Source: Sequoia sempervirens (Eukaryota; Streptophyta; Pinopsida; Cupressales; Cupressaceae). From it: a DNA stretch of 64,000 nt. The stretch covers positions 39,931,986 through 39,995,985 of the forward strand of contig VDFB02000003.1 of NCBI GenBank assembly GCA_007258455.2, written 5' to 3'. The notes below the pieces were generated by a model. That model did not search any database. It saw only the letters and a list, made by a program, of their open reading frames with translations, and was not told the origin of the DNA. The stretch's first letter is position 1. Every line of letters begins with the position of its first letter. A program made the position numbers and the translations under genes. Shown here in pieces: positions 24,201-34,591 of this stretch.

Positions 24201-25243
24201 TCCTGTAGCGAAGGTGGATCAAATGCTTTGATCCAACCTCTCAATGGTTCCAACAGCCCCTCCATGAAAAGCACAAGAAGTTGCCTCTCTGAAATATTAG
24301 GAACCATAACCGACAATCTCTGGAAGTCACCTATGTAAGACTCCAAACTGCTACTCTGTCGCAACTGAGCCAAATCTCTGAAGTAGGATTCTGGATCCTT
24401 CCTGTCAAATCGTTCCACCAACCTGTCAACAAACTCCTGGTATGTGGTGATACGATCGTGCTGGAGTGTCACCATCCCGTGATGCCACTAGTCATAAGCT
24501 GCTTCCTCCAGATGCAATGTAGCATACCTCATAGCATCCTCCTCAGCCATAGGACACAATGTGAGGAAGGTATCAAGTTTACTGATCCAGGCCTGTGCTG
24601 TGACCTTGCCACTACCGTCAAACATAGCTAGAGTAAGTCTGTTTGTGGCATGCTTCAGATCGCTATTGTTATTATGTCTAGTCCTCCAATCCTATCGGCC
24701 CCTGAGATGCTCTCTCCTCTGTGTGATGAATCTGTCAAAGGTAATCCTCTCTCTAACCTCAGGTGGTACTAACTCCCACTCCTCGTTCGCTGCCATAAGT
24801 GTATCAGCGAACAAATCCTCATAATCCTCACCTGCAACAGCCTCATCGGGCACCTGTCTCACAAATGTAGGCCTAGTTGGCCTGTCTGCCGTCCGTGAAA
24901 CAGTCCTAGGTGCTCTCCGTGATCCTGCATCACTCCTATTCTCGTCACGAGGTGGTGACGGTCTCCTCGGCATACCTAACCTCTGGATTGCCACTGCCAA
25001 CTGTTGTAGTACATCATTGGACTGCCGTTGACCTGCTCGTAAATCTTTAGGAGTGTCTAGAACCTCTGCATCATCTTGATCTCTAGGGTTTTGCGAAACT
25101 TCTGTTCTGTCAGCCATGGTACCCTGCTGCCTGTTCAAACCCTGTTGCTTGTCAATCAAGGCTCTCCTGCGAGTATAATACCTGTGAGGCCCAACCTCTT
25201 GTGGCTGCATAAGATTGCTAAACCCTCAGGATGGCAGGATTTA

Positions 25244-25255
25244 GCTCTGATACCA
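25244..25255 (-). other. Element H primer-binding site (initiator tRNA-Met)
   Basis: Reads TGGTATCAGAGC on the minus strand, one base inside the 5' LTR end. It matches the initiator tRNA-Met 3' end. Confidence 0.95.
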
Positions 25256-25256
25256 C

Positions 25257-26638
25257 TGTAGAAACCTCTGTTCTCACTAAACTCTGAATCTGTCTGTTTT
25301 TGCTTGTTTTGAACGTTTTTGATGTTTTTGGTGTTTTTTTGCATAAAGATGTAAAATGCGATTTTGCAAGAATTTACTAATAAATTCAAATAAAATATTA
25401 CAATGCCAAGAATGATGGAAACTATTGAATCTAACAATGCCAGACTGTTTATTGATCTACTGGAGCGATTACATTAAAGATCTGATAACATGCAAATGAA
25501 AAAGCAACACTTTTTTGATGAAAACCTGATATTGCAGCAGCTTGATGATCTTCATGAAATGGTACGGCTGTAATAGAAAACACTTTCTCCCTCCGCCAAA
25601 TGATCCAGAATGATGCCAAATGAAAATACGCCCCTGTTGGTGAAGACAGAGTGCTCAAAGGTGAAGCGCTTTTCGCAAGGTGAAAAGTACGGCCTGGTAC
25701 AAGGCAGTACGGCCTAGCAGCAGCCTGGTACGGCTCAGCAACAGCAAATACAAATCTGTACGGATCTTGAGAATAATATCTGGGACTTAGAAAATGGACG
25801 CCAATACTATAGACCCCTTTTCGGATGATTTCCAAATCAAAAACCCTGAAGATGAATCAACTGTGAAGCTCTGTGATAACTTCTGGATGAAGGTATCTCT
25901 CTGAAAGCAATAGATCAGCTGATATTTCACAGCCTCTGAACTGCAACACTGAAGATGGCTCGTTCTCCAATGCCAAACGAAAACTGGAACCCTTGGCTCT
26001 GTTCTCAGAAGAAGACTTGATCAAAAATTTGATTTCAACATAATGAACTCTTTCCAATGAAAATTCTTTATATTTCTCAAGAAGTCGACTTCTCTCCAAA
26101 AAAGCAATCATTTAAATAAAATTGGATTTTCACTTTTAATTATTCCAAAGTTGGACGCCTCTTTTTAATAAAAAGGTTAATTAAAAATGGTCCCCTTCTC
26201 AATGATGGTCGACCCCTTTAAAAATTCACTTAAGTTATAAATTTATAATATTAAATAATATTTAATATTATAACTTTATAATATAAGCTCCAGATAATTA
26301 ATATTTAATTTAACAATTAAAATATTAATATCTCCCTCAAAATATGTCCGATTCACGAACCGTCTGAAGCTGGTGAATAAGTGAGTGATTCTGCACATGA
26401 CCAAACCATACTGCTAAAAATAGCAGGGGTGCTTCGCTGAATGCCAAATACTGCTAAAAATAGCAAGTTAGGCAAAAGACGTTCGAATGAGCCCGAACGA
26501 AAGCCAACTGGTAAATTTTGACAATTCGAAGCCAAGCCAAGCTCCATCAAGACCCTCTATCCATCCTATCAGCCTACGAGGGTCGCATAATAGGCTAATC
26601 ATAAGCTCTGAGAGATGTCAACTGAAGGGGACATGACA
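25257..26638 (-). repeat. Element H 5' LTR
   Basis: 1382 bp, partner of 14545-15912, with the same two CTAAAAATAG boxes (26414, 26454). It differs by small AT-rich indels near 26240-26330. Flanked by TSD GATTT. Confidence 0.95.
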
Positions 26639-26643
26639 GATTT

Positions 26644-27807
26644 GTACCTTGGTTTTCATCATGGAATTCACAATGTCAAAATTTGCTAAAGATGGATCTT
26701 GAGCAACTGGCATAGCATCGTTCTGTGAAGACCTTGGATTGGAAGTGGAAGGCACCTCTTCACCTTTTTTGTTTGATCTTCATCTTTCCTCTTCTTTTTG
26801 TGCTTTGAAGTGTTGAACATGTGTAGACATAGGCGTTGAAATTTTTTTATGATTCACGACAAGAGAATACTGACAGTATGCTTCCTTTTCTTATTTAATA
26901 ACGAGTTCAAAGTATCCAGTTGTGAAGGTGCCATCGAAGTTGTCCGTCAGTGGTAAGACAAAGTTCAAACTTGTTGTTGGTACAAAACTAGAACTGGGAG
27001 CAGCTTCAACATATCCCATGATTTGGGTCATTCTTAGATTCTTAGGACATGTGAATCTGGTATGTTCATTAGTGTCATGGAAATAACAAAATACTGCACT
27101 TTGTGCAATTTCAACCATTGGTCTTGATGGAGGTGTTAGCAACCTTGGCTGAAGATTGTCTCTCTTTAGCTAGTGTGGCTGTTGAGCTAGAGATCTGATA
27201 TAATCTGTTTTCATCAAGCCGGAAGTGATCATATTATCCTCCAACTTGATGGCATGTTCTTGTGCACTCTTCAACTTTGTTTCTTTTGCCGTCTTGAGGA
27301 AGAAGGCTATCTCTGATGGAAGAGCATGTATGAAACAACTTATTGATGGATCGAGTGTAGAAGAAAGTCATGTAACAAGATGATTAAATCTTGCCACAAA
27401 CTCTCTCATGTGTTCGTTGTGTTCCATCTTTGAATTTGCATGCTGGGTAAACAACATATGACTATCTTTAGCGGGCTTGAATATCGCCAAAAAATTCTCG
27501 CTCATAGTTGCCCAGCTTGGAATAACGCTTGGCTTTAGGTGATTGAACTAGTTTGCAGCATTCCCAACAAGAGTCTCCGCAAAGAGATGCACTGCAATGT
27601 CTTCATGTGGCACATGCAAGATAGCGCAGGCGGTTGTAAATGCAGCAAAATGTTCATTTGGGTGTCGAATTCCATTGTCATGAAATTGGGGAAAGTGCTT
27701 CCTTGACCCTTTGGGTAACTCATGATTTACCTGAAAAGCCAAAGGTCCAATACTATTACCCCAAGGCAATGAAGGTGGATGCCTCTTTCTAGCATTATTG
27801 TTACCAT
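26644..27807 (-). pseudogene. Element F/G gag, 5' piece
   Basis: Starts MDGNNNARKRHPPSLPWGN at 27807, followed by a retrotransposon gag domain (FPQFHDNGIRHPNEHFAAF, then MREFVARFNHLV). A cysteine/histidine segment (CYFHDTNEHTRFTC) sits where a knuckle is expected. The frame is broken by several stops (near 27550, 27370 and 27172, plus TAA near 26893). It continues in frame across element H into 14313-14544. The gag type is one I associate with conifer gypsy elements. An in-frame stop just 5' of the ATG supports this start. Element E is inserted directly upstream. Confidence 0.8.
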
Positions 27808-27818
27808 CCATTGATCCC

Positions 27819-28221
27819 TGTTTACTCGCTACGGGTACAATGACGTACAAAGTAAATGGAAATATAAAATAACATTGACAACATATAATAATCACATGGC
27901 AATTGCACAAAACATAGATGTATTGCTTTTTCAATATTCGCCATTTACATCATAATGTCTCCAGACAGAACATAGCATAGCATAGTAGAACCGCAATGTT
28001 TTCCGACTACATGACTCAAGTACATATAGTACGCTGGCGGTGGTTGAGGTACCAACCATCGCGCCCCTTCATTATAACTAATTACTTTGTCAGGAACTTA
28101 ATTCTTGAGACAACTAACTTACATGACACGTACATAAGTACATGGATTATTAATATTAACTAAAGTCTTATTTACTTATGAATCCCAACCGACCAAGTAC
28201 ACACACTCTCGGCCAACTATA
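27819..28221 (-). repeat. Element E 3' LTR
   Basis: 403 bp, partner of 32975-33382. The terminal CA is mutated to TA (28220-28221). Unlike the other LTR families here, it has no CTA(A/T)4TAG box. Confidence 0.93.
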
Positions 28222-28234
28222 TCATCCCCCCCAC
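28222..28234 (-). other. Element E polypurine tract
   Basis: G-rich run on the minus strand (GTGGGGGGGATGA) directly before the 3' LTR. Confidence 0.7.
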
Positions 28235-28319
28235 AAAGTAGTCGTCTTCCAGACGACTGAAAACCAAAAATGCCAACTCGAGTTCTTGCTTGGTGCTAGC
28301 AAATTCCTTTTCTTTTCCC

Positions 28320-28500
28320 TGTGGCTAACTCTCCCTATTGGCTGAAAGGCGCTGCACATCAACCACCTGTGTATCTCTTTCCACCACTAGCTGATCCTCC
28401 TCTACCAACTGATTGTCACTCTCACCCAATACTCCGTCTCTCTCCACCAACTTCTCCTCGAGAGTTGCAACTCTCGTCTACTCGACAGCCAATTGCTCCT
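28320..28500 (-). pseudogene. Element E C-terminal coiled-coil coding remnant
   Basis: Minus strand reads a charged heptad-like stretch (TRVATLEEKLVERDGVLGES, then QLVEEDQLVVERDTQVVDVQ) ending in a stop near 28320. One in-frame TAG interrupts it. It probably forms a coiled coil. It could be the tail of the element's last ORF; no specific function is assigned. Confidence 0.45.
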
Positions 28501-28555
28501 GCAACTGCACTATGATGGTTGGTTGCACTGCAAATTGGCAATTCCAATAAATCTA

Positions 28556-28705
28556 ATGGGGGTTTGGGGACAATGCCCCCAGCGGGGTCAAGGGGTAGTG
28601 CCCCTAGCGGGGTCAAGGGGTAGCACCCCTTGCGAGGGTCCGGGGGCAGCACCCCCAGTGGGGTTGAGGGGCAGCGCCCCTTGCGGGGTCAGGGGGCAGC
28701 GCCTC
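28556..28705 (+). repeat. G-rich minisatellite, about five units of 28 bp
   Basis: Units resemble GCGGGGTCAAGGGGTAGTGC with internal GGGGC/GCCCC complementarity. The same type of repeat recurs at 52900-53090. Confidence 0.8.
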
Positions 28706-28799
28706 ATTTTCATGATTTTTCCACAGGGTTTGAATAGTGCTAACAAAGCCGAAAAATACAGATTTTGCATTGTTTTTCTTAGACTTTACTTTCTCTAGG

Positions 28800-29400
28800 T
28801 TGATGCTTGGTACGACAATGGATGGTATGGCACTCCAATTTTCGTACTGGTGATGCTTGCTGGCAACTGGTACGGCGTTTGCGTTTGACTCCTTTTGACG
28901 TCTCCCCTTGTTCAAGTTGACACTTAGTACGGCTTCTCCTTTTTCACACCGTATGACCTTCCCTTGCTCAATGCGTACTAACTTCTTTATGCGTACAAAC
29001 TTCTTCTTTATGTGTACGAACTCCTGCTTTATGCGTACGGACTCCTGCTTTGTGCATACGACCTTGTCAATGAGGGGTTTGATTCCTGACGTGGTCCTTG
29101 TCGACTTGGCACTTGCAACCTTAATTTTCTTCTCATGTGAAAGCGTACTGTGTGCTTCTGTTGATACTGTACGACCTCCTCTTCTTGCACTCGTACAGCT
29201 GATCTTCTGGCGTACGAACTTCTTCTAAATCGTGCGAGGTTCTCCTTTGTCTGCCGTATGACTTCTTCTTCTCTTGTGCATCGTACGTGTCGACCTTCTC
29301 TTGTGCTCCATACGTGTCAACTTCTTTTGGTCCGTACGTGATCTCCTCCTGAGTTCCTCCTAGTTCGTACGTCGTACATAAGTGCCTCTTGAGATAAGCG
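28800..29400. repeat. GTACG-rich irregular repeat inside element E
   Basis: At least 17 GTACG or CGTAC pentamers in 600 bp, including near-tandem units of about 21-24 bp (GCGTACGAACTCCTGCTTTAT type) at 28970-29070 and CGTACGTGTCGACC-like units at 29280-29340. Nothing coding is convincing in this stretch. Confidence 0.65.
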
Positions 29401-29495
29401 ACGGACCTTTGAGCTATTTCCTTTGTATTTGCTGGAGCTCAATTTGTCCACCTGAAAGCGACCAGATATTCCTGGCTGATTATATTATTTTGATT

Positions 29496-30124
29496 TTAGA
29501 GGAAATTATTTGTCCTTATCTTCTTCTTAACTTTTGTCCCTGACGACGTGGATTCTTTCGATGCCTTTATTTCACTTTGAGACGATGTGACGACTTTTTC
29601 CCACTGGATGGATTTTCGATGCCTTTTATTGTCGATGGATGATTTTGTCCTCTCCATTTTATTTTTCCATCGTTGTTCATTTTCTGCCATCCCCCGCTTC
29701 TTTTCCTTTTTCCACGCCCTTCGCCTCTTTTTCTCTTCATCTCTTTTCTAATTTTTTAATTTTTCATATTCTTTCATTTTAACCTCCACCACTCCTACCA
29801 CTGCTCGGACTTTAGACCGGTGTATCGTCCAATTCTTGATACTCTTTCTTTGTACTCTCCATACTCAGCCGGAAGTGCTTGGCTAGGCCTTCCCTCTTCT
29901 TCCTTGATTTCCCCGATTTGTAGCATGTTACACTCTCTGTGGAACACTTCATAGTCTTCCATCCGCCAATGAAATAAGCCATTCAACGAGCTTGTCTCAT
30001 CCTTCGAACAACTCTCAAGTTCAAGTACGCCTTCGATGTTCGGTTCCATAGCTTTCCTTCCTTCGTCCACATCTGACTCACCTCCATCCAATTCAGATCC
30101 GGAGGAAGCCAATTCTTCGCTCAT
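29496..30124 (-). pseudogene. Acidic ORF remnants of element E
   Basis: Minus-strand frames with an acidic stretch (SSGSELDGGESDVDEGRKAM) and then EYGEYKERVSRIGRYTGLKS, in the same frame as gag. No recognised domain. A further short basic frame lies at 29496-29690. It may be a linker after protease. Confidence 0.35.
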
Positions 30125-30377
30125 GCCTGGTTCTTCAAGTCGATGACATACTTCCCCCTATTGTTCTCGATCGAAAGTGTGTTCCTCTTCCAATTATGAT
30201 TTTCCTTCACTGCTATCAGCCATCCTCTCCCAAGTAGTGCATCGTATGTTTCTCTCAGAATACTGGATGACGTACAAAATTTAGTAAAACTATTGTGTCC
30301 TGCTCATCACCTTCTCTCGTATTCATTACGCTCTAATGGTTGATACTATGTTGACTGGCCACAACCGGCTTGGAATG

Positions 30378-30659
30378 TTACGTCGAAGGTAGTCTCTCCC
30401 AAGACTCTTTCCATGTGTCTTCGGGTAGTACGTTGACTTCCGATCCTCCGTCGACGATAGTATTTTTCAAGATATTCCCTCTAATCTCCATATGCACGAC
30501 CGCTGGCATCTTCTCGATGTTCGCCATGAGCAATATTGGGTCGATTGTTTGTTCACCGTATGGTGGTGGTTCTGGTACCAATTCTTGCCTTCGATCCTCC
30601 AATTGCGGTTGCTTGCCATCCCCGATGACGTTTGTGATCGCTAGTCCCAACTGCGACAT
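30378..30659 (-). pseudogene. Element E retroviral-type aspartic protease domain
   Basis: Reads VHMEIRGNILKNTIVDGGSE with the D-G-G-S variant of the protease active site (about 30440-30455), then NVLPEDTWKE. It is frameshifted relative to the upstream gag. The DGGS variant is familiar from some plant gypsy lineages. It is the last conserved domain of the element. Confidence 0.75.
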
Positions 30660-30685
30660 AGTCTGGAGAAGGTCAGTTACTTTGA

Positions 30686-32923
30686 TCAGTACGGTGGTCT
30701 GTAGTACCTACCATACGATATTGGTTTCCGCCGAGAGGTTCCTAGCTTCTCCAGAGGTACTTTGTTTTCCTTCGCCATCGCCAGTTCCACTTTGATTTTT
30801 TCTTCCTTCATCCTTTGTTTCTCCGTACATGGGTCTGGGTAAGTGGCCTTTCTTGCTTGTGCTCTGGCGATTGCCAATACCTCTTGTTCTTCTAATTCTA
30901 GCATGTGGATACCCTTTTGCTTAGAGCATTCGTTATCCTCATGATCGCCTAGTCCACACCACTTACATAATCTCCCTCCTGAACCTTGACTGTTCTAGCA
31001 GTCCCTGGCGAAGTGGCCCCATTTGTTGCACTTCCTGCATTGGATCATGGGCCTTCCTTTTGCATCGTACTGTATCATGTTTCTTGGACTTTTGTTGCTT
31101 CGGTAACCTCCAAGGGATGCATTGCTATTGTACTGGAGCTTTGGTGGTGTGTTCGGCGGTGTTGACGGCTCTCCTTGAGTGAAGAGTACTTGCGTACCCC
31201 TTGCTCTCAAATTGTATGGGCATTCCTTGATGGAATGTCCCATAACTTGGCAGATATCACAGAGCATCTTCTTTGGACAGTTAGCTTTTGTGTGACCTTC
31301 CCCATTGCACTTTGTACACCACAATTCTCGTGCTTCTCCCGCACTTTCTTTGTTAGCCTTCAATTCTTTCATCATTCGCATCATATCTTTTCTGAGTGCT
31401 TGTACGGTCTTGGATTCACCATCGTTGTCATCCGAACTCTCCTCGTCGTCTATCTTCTTTTCCCCTCGAGATGATGTTTTATTTTCACTTTCTATGTCCA
31501 TTACCTAATTGTATGCTTCGGCATATGACGAAGGAGGTACGACTTTCATTTTCTTTCTTAATGACAGAAGCAAGCCGTCGATGAACCATCTTTTCTTTAA
31601 CCCGTCAGCCGGCTATGCCTCCAATTTCCCCAGCAAGTCTTTGAGTCTTCGGTTATAGGTCCGCACACTCTCATGCTTTCCTTGCTTGGTATTGTATATC
31701 TCCGCAACAATCTCACTATCATCCCGTAGGAGTTTGAACTTCTCTTGAAATGCTTGCTTCAATAATCTCCATGTAGCTTTGTTTGCTTGGTCCAATTCCG
31801 AGTACCAGTCGATGGCACTATCTCTAAGTGTCGCTAGAAATGCTTTCAGCCATTGATCCGGATCATCCTCCCCACTTGCTATCCAGATAGTTTCACATGT
31901 TTTACAATGTCGTACTGGATCTTATGACCCATTCCCTGTAAACTTTGGCAGCTTCTGCCGCTCTGGAGTCACCATCTTTCCCCGCTGTCCACCTTGTGTA
32001 TTGGACCTGATTAGACTGGTTTCCCCGCTACGTGTTGGTGCATCACTTGCACTCTCAGCCACGTACGAGTCACTCCCGCGTCTTCTGTCAGCGTCCTCGA
32101 CACCTTGAATCTCTTGGGGTTCCCTTCGGTACTCTCTCCGCCTTGGGGTACTGGGCTCAGATCTTCCACTTGTCAGCCATTCGTCATCGTCCGATATGGA
32201 CAACTCCTAAAAACGTTTGATGCTACTACTCAATTCATCTTCGTTCTCACAAATATTATACCTTCCTACGTACGGAGTGCCAAAGGGTCCTTTACCCCTC
32301 CCTTCAACCAGACTTTGATGTGCTCTTCCAATGGATGTGTCTATTCTTGTCAGATTCTCATGTGTTATTTTAATACTCTGGTTTATTTCAATTAGATCCG
32401 CATCAAATTCCTTACCAACTTTCTTCAGTCTTCTTCGCCGGTTTTCTTGTTCTTGCAGCCCGAGTGATCGCCGAACCTTCTCCTCTTGAGTCTCGTGCCC
32501 GCTTGGTACTCGGTTCTTGTCTTTGTTCAGCCTTACGGGCATTAAAAATTGTTCAAGTGATCATTGCTAGTTACCGGACGTACGTCTCCGGTTGGTGTCT
32601 CTTTCCTCTTCTTCTTGTTTAGTTCTTTCTTCGTATCGCTGCAATATTTGTTGCCTTTGGTGTTCCCGGTCCTCTTCCTCTCGAAGGTCTTTTAGGATGA
32701 TAAAATGACCGGCCAGCAATCTGAGCATACGATTTAGGAGGTGATACACCTCATCGTTCACTTCCAATCTATCCCAGATAACGTCCTCAGGGATTTCCCG
32801 CCTGTGGGATTCCCTTCGTACATGGTCTCTTAGGGATATCTTCCACAGATTGATAAGATCTTCAGTCAATAGGTCTTCCCTTTCCTTATTGCTATTCACG
32901 GGCTCGTCTGCCGGGAGCCCCAT
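30686..32923 (-). pseudogene. Element E gag with four CCHC zinc knuckles
   Basis: One frame from 32923 (MGLPADEPVNSNKERED) to 30686, broken by stops at 32567, 32561, 32207, 31922, 31613, 31505 and 30995. Most are TAG at positions where CAG is likely. The N-terminal part is charged. The gag domain is near 31613-31930 (ATWRLLKQAFQEKFKLLRDD). Four knuckles follow: CTKCNGEGHTKANC, CDICQVMGHSIKEC, CRKCNKWGHFARDC and CKWCGLGDHEDNEC (31250-30930). Four CCHC knuckles is more than the one or two usual for plant gypsy gag, suggesting strong RNA or DNA binding. Confidence 0.85.
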
Positions 32924-32959
32924 TACGCTGCCATGACGAGTGATTCCCTAGTCCACTCA

Positions 32960-32974
32960 GGCAACAACGCCAAA
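32960..32974 (-). other. Element E primer-binding site
   Basis: Minus strand reads TTTGGCGTTGTTGCC immediately after the 5' LTR. It resembles the PBS complementary to tRNA-Asp (TGGCGCCGTTGCC) with changes. Confidence 0.55.
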
Positions 32975-33382
32975 TGTTTACTCGCTACGGGTACAATGAC
33001 GTACAGAGTAAACGGAAATATAAAATAACATTGACAACATATAATAATCACATGGCAATTGCACAAAACATAGATGCATTGCTTTATTTAATATTCGCCA
33101 TTTGCATCATAATGTCTCCAGACAGAACATAACATAGCATAGTAGAACCGCAATGTTTCCCGACTACATGACTCAAGTACATATAGTACACTGGCGGTGG
33201 TTGAGGTACCAACCATTGCGTCCCTTCATTATAACTAATTACTTTGTCGGGAACTTAATTCCTAAGACAACTAACTAACATGACATGTACATAACATAAG
33301 TACATGGATTATTAATATTAACTAAATCTTATTTACTTATGACTCCCAACCGACCAAGTACACACACTCTCGGCCAACTACA
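32975..33382 (-). repeat. Element E 5' LTR
   Basis: 408 bp, partner of 27819-28221, intact CA terminus, followed by TSD ATCCC. Confidence 0.93.
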
Positions 33383-33387
33383 ATCCC

Positions 33388-34591
33388 TGTATGGATCATG
33401 CAATAGGATGCCAGAGGATCATTCCCGTGAAATAAAGTGTTAGCTTTCTCTTGAAGTTTTATGCCCTGTTGCCCCACAGGCCAAAAAACTGTTGGCGTTT
33501 CATTTAGCACCTCTGGAGTGCTTATTGGAAACTGACAGCTATGCACAGTGCATGATGACTACTCTTCAAATTATGGAGGGGAAGCTCCCTCTTGTTTGCT
33601 GATGTTTGTGTAAAAGTAAAATGGACTAATGTTCCTATCTTTTTTACTTAGCGAGCAGGACACAAGAGTGCATAAACACAATGCGTTGTAGCTAAGGTTT
33701 TCGTTGGTTTCTACAGATCTTCACTACAACTAGGCTAACTTTTAATATATCCTATCTTATCTAGATAAACATAACAAGAGAATATAGGAGCGGGAATGAG
33801 ATGGTTGGATCACTTGGGCTGACCATCTCTTAGAATGCATCCGAGACTCTGAACTCTCAAATCTACGCTAGAATAAGGTCTTATGCAAGCAAACACTCTT
33901 ACGGTAAGTTGAATCTCAGGATTGCCAAGGAGGAGGAACCCCTTTCTGAGGTGTAGGTAGGGATGCAACTCACTAGAAACAACAAAGGACGATGAACTGG
34001 ATATCAGGATTCCCAAGGAGGTGACGACACTTGTCCAAAGTGTAGGCTGAAATACAGGTCATTACACAACATCAAACGATAATCATTAACATCAAAATTC
34101 CCAAGGAGGTGACGACACCTATCCAAGGGGTAGATTGAAACAATAGATTATAAGAATAAGACATTGGTAGAACTCGAAACTTTGGATCAAATTGCAAATG
34201 CCTTTTGATTTATTTCTTCAAACTTTCTCAACGAATTACAAAGGTTTGGGACAACAAAGGTACAGAATCATACACAATTGCTTATCAAACCAAACAACTC
34301 TCATCCAAGAGTGAACAAATATAGACTTGCAAGCTTGTTGGCACAATGGCGCAACAATTTTGTTTAGTAAATAAAGGTTACAAAATAATAAGCAAAGGCT
34401 CTTATTTATAGAAGCTCAAAGGAGTAGGCAATCCTAAAATCTCCTTGAGTTAACAATGAGTTCTTGCCAATCTGCAAGATTTATTCCTATGTCTAAAAGT
34501 AGGTAACCTAACAGTTAAATGGAAATCTACTTTAGTTAACTGAAACTAAACTAAAAGAAAACTCCAAATACAAAAGTGCCTCCAAAATAAA
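33388..34591 (-). mobile_element. Element F/G: leader and R-U5 end of its 5' LTR
   Basis: Minus strand: TATA box at 34403-34410, then a 5'-UTR-like region with three imperfect direct repeats of about 88 bp (33913-34140, each with CCAAGGAGGTGACGACAC or similar), then a leader to the gag ATG at 27807. An open minus frame (MHSCQFPISTPEVLNETPTV, 33546-33388) ends at the element E insertion and has no recognised domain. I could not fix the LTR end or the PBS. Solo LTR C (TSD CATCC) separates this part from the rest of the LTR. Confidence 0.5.
34403..34410 (-). promoter_or_regulatory. TATA box of the F/G LTR
   Basis: TATAAATA on the minus strand (CTTCTATAAATAAGAGCC), followed by a long untranslated-like tract and gag about 1 kb downstream once element E is removed. 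It is the likely start of F/G transcription. Confidence 0.5.

Larger units (their letters stand above)
15891..25210 (-). pseudogene. Element H gag-pol polyprotein
   Basis: Starts at ATG 25210 (MQPQEVGPHRYYTRRR), 33 bases after the PBS, and ends at 15891, just inside the 3' LTR. Gag has RLVERFDRKDPESYF and a zinc knuckle CFYCKGPYDANHDC. Protease is DTGATHNF (intact). RT has [10 protein letters not shown] and FFDDILIYS. RNase H has DASGEGIGAVLMQ. Integrase has CPVCHQNKQ, SMDFIMGLP and SDRDSRFLS, but the catalytic glutamate region reads QTK (codon 16677-16679), so the DDE Glu is Lys. The C-terminal chromodomain has IREYLVKWRDLP. Stops lie at 24692, 24488, 23270, 22763 and 22373. No frameshift is seen; solo LTR B splits the RNase H region at 17630/22184. 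Confidence 0.93.
14545..26638 (-). mobile_element. Element H: Ty3/gypsy chromovirus, interrupted by solo LTR B
   Basis: Minus-strand LTR element with perfect TSD GATTT at 14540-14544 and 26639-26643. It is 12094 bp as found, or 7541 bp without solo LTR B and its TSD. The LTRs start TGTCATGTCCCC (minus strand) and end GGTTTCTACA. PBS for initiator tRNA-Met and a PPT are present. Internal coding is a single gag-pol frame of about 1590 codons, broken only by five nonsense codons and the LTR insertion. The LTRs differ by roughly 25-30 substitutions in 1.37 kb by eye, more than in element A. It interrupts the gag frame of F/G. Confidence 0.97.
27819..33382 (-). mobile_element. Element E: gag-protease LTR element without RT or integrase
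   Basis: 5564 bp, TSD ATCCC at 27814-27818 and 33383-33387. Short LTRs (403 and 408 bp) begin TGTTTACTCG on the plus strand. It is minus oriented: a PBS-like TTTGGCGTTGTTGCC (similar to the tRNA-Asp type) lies beside the right LTR, and a G-rich PPT (GTGGGGGGGATGA) lies beside the left LTR. The internal region encodes gag with four zinc knuckles and a protease-like domain. I find no RT, RNase H or integrase. This fits a non-autonomous TR-GAG or LARD-like element. LTRs differ at about 19 sites of 403 by eye, the oldest dated insertion here. Confidence 0.92.
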
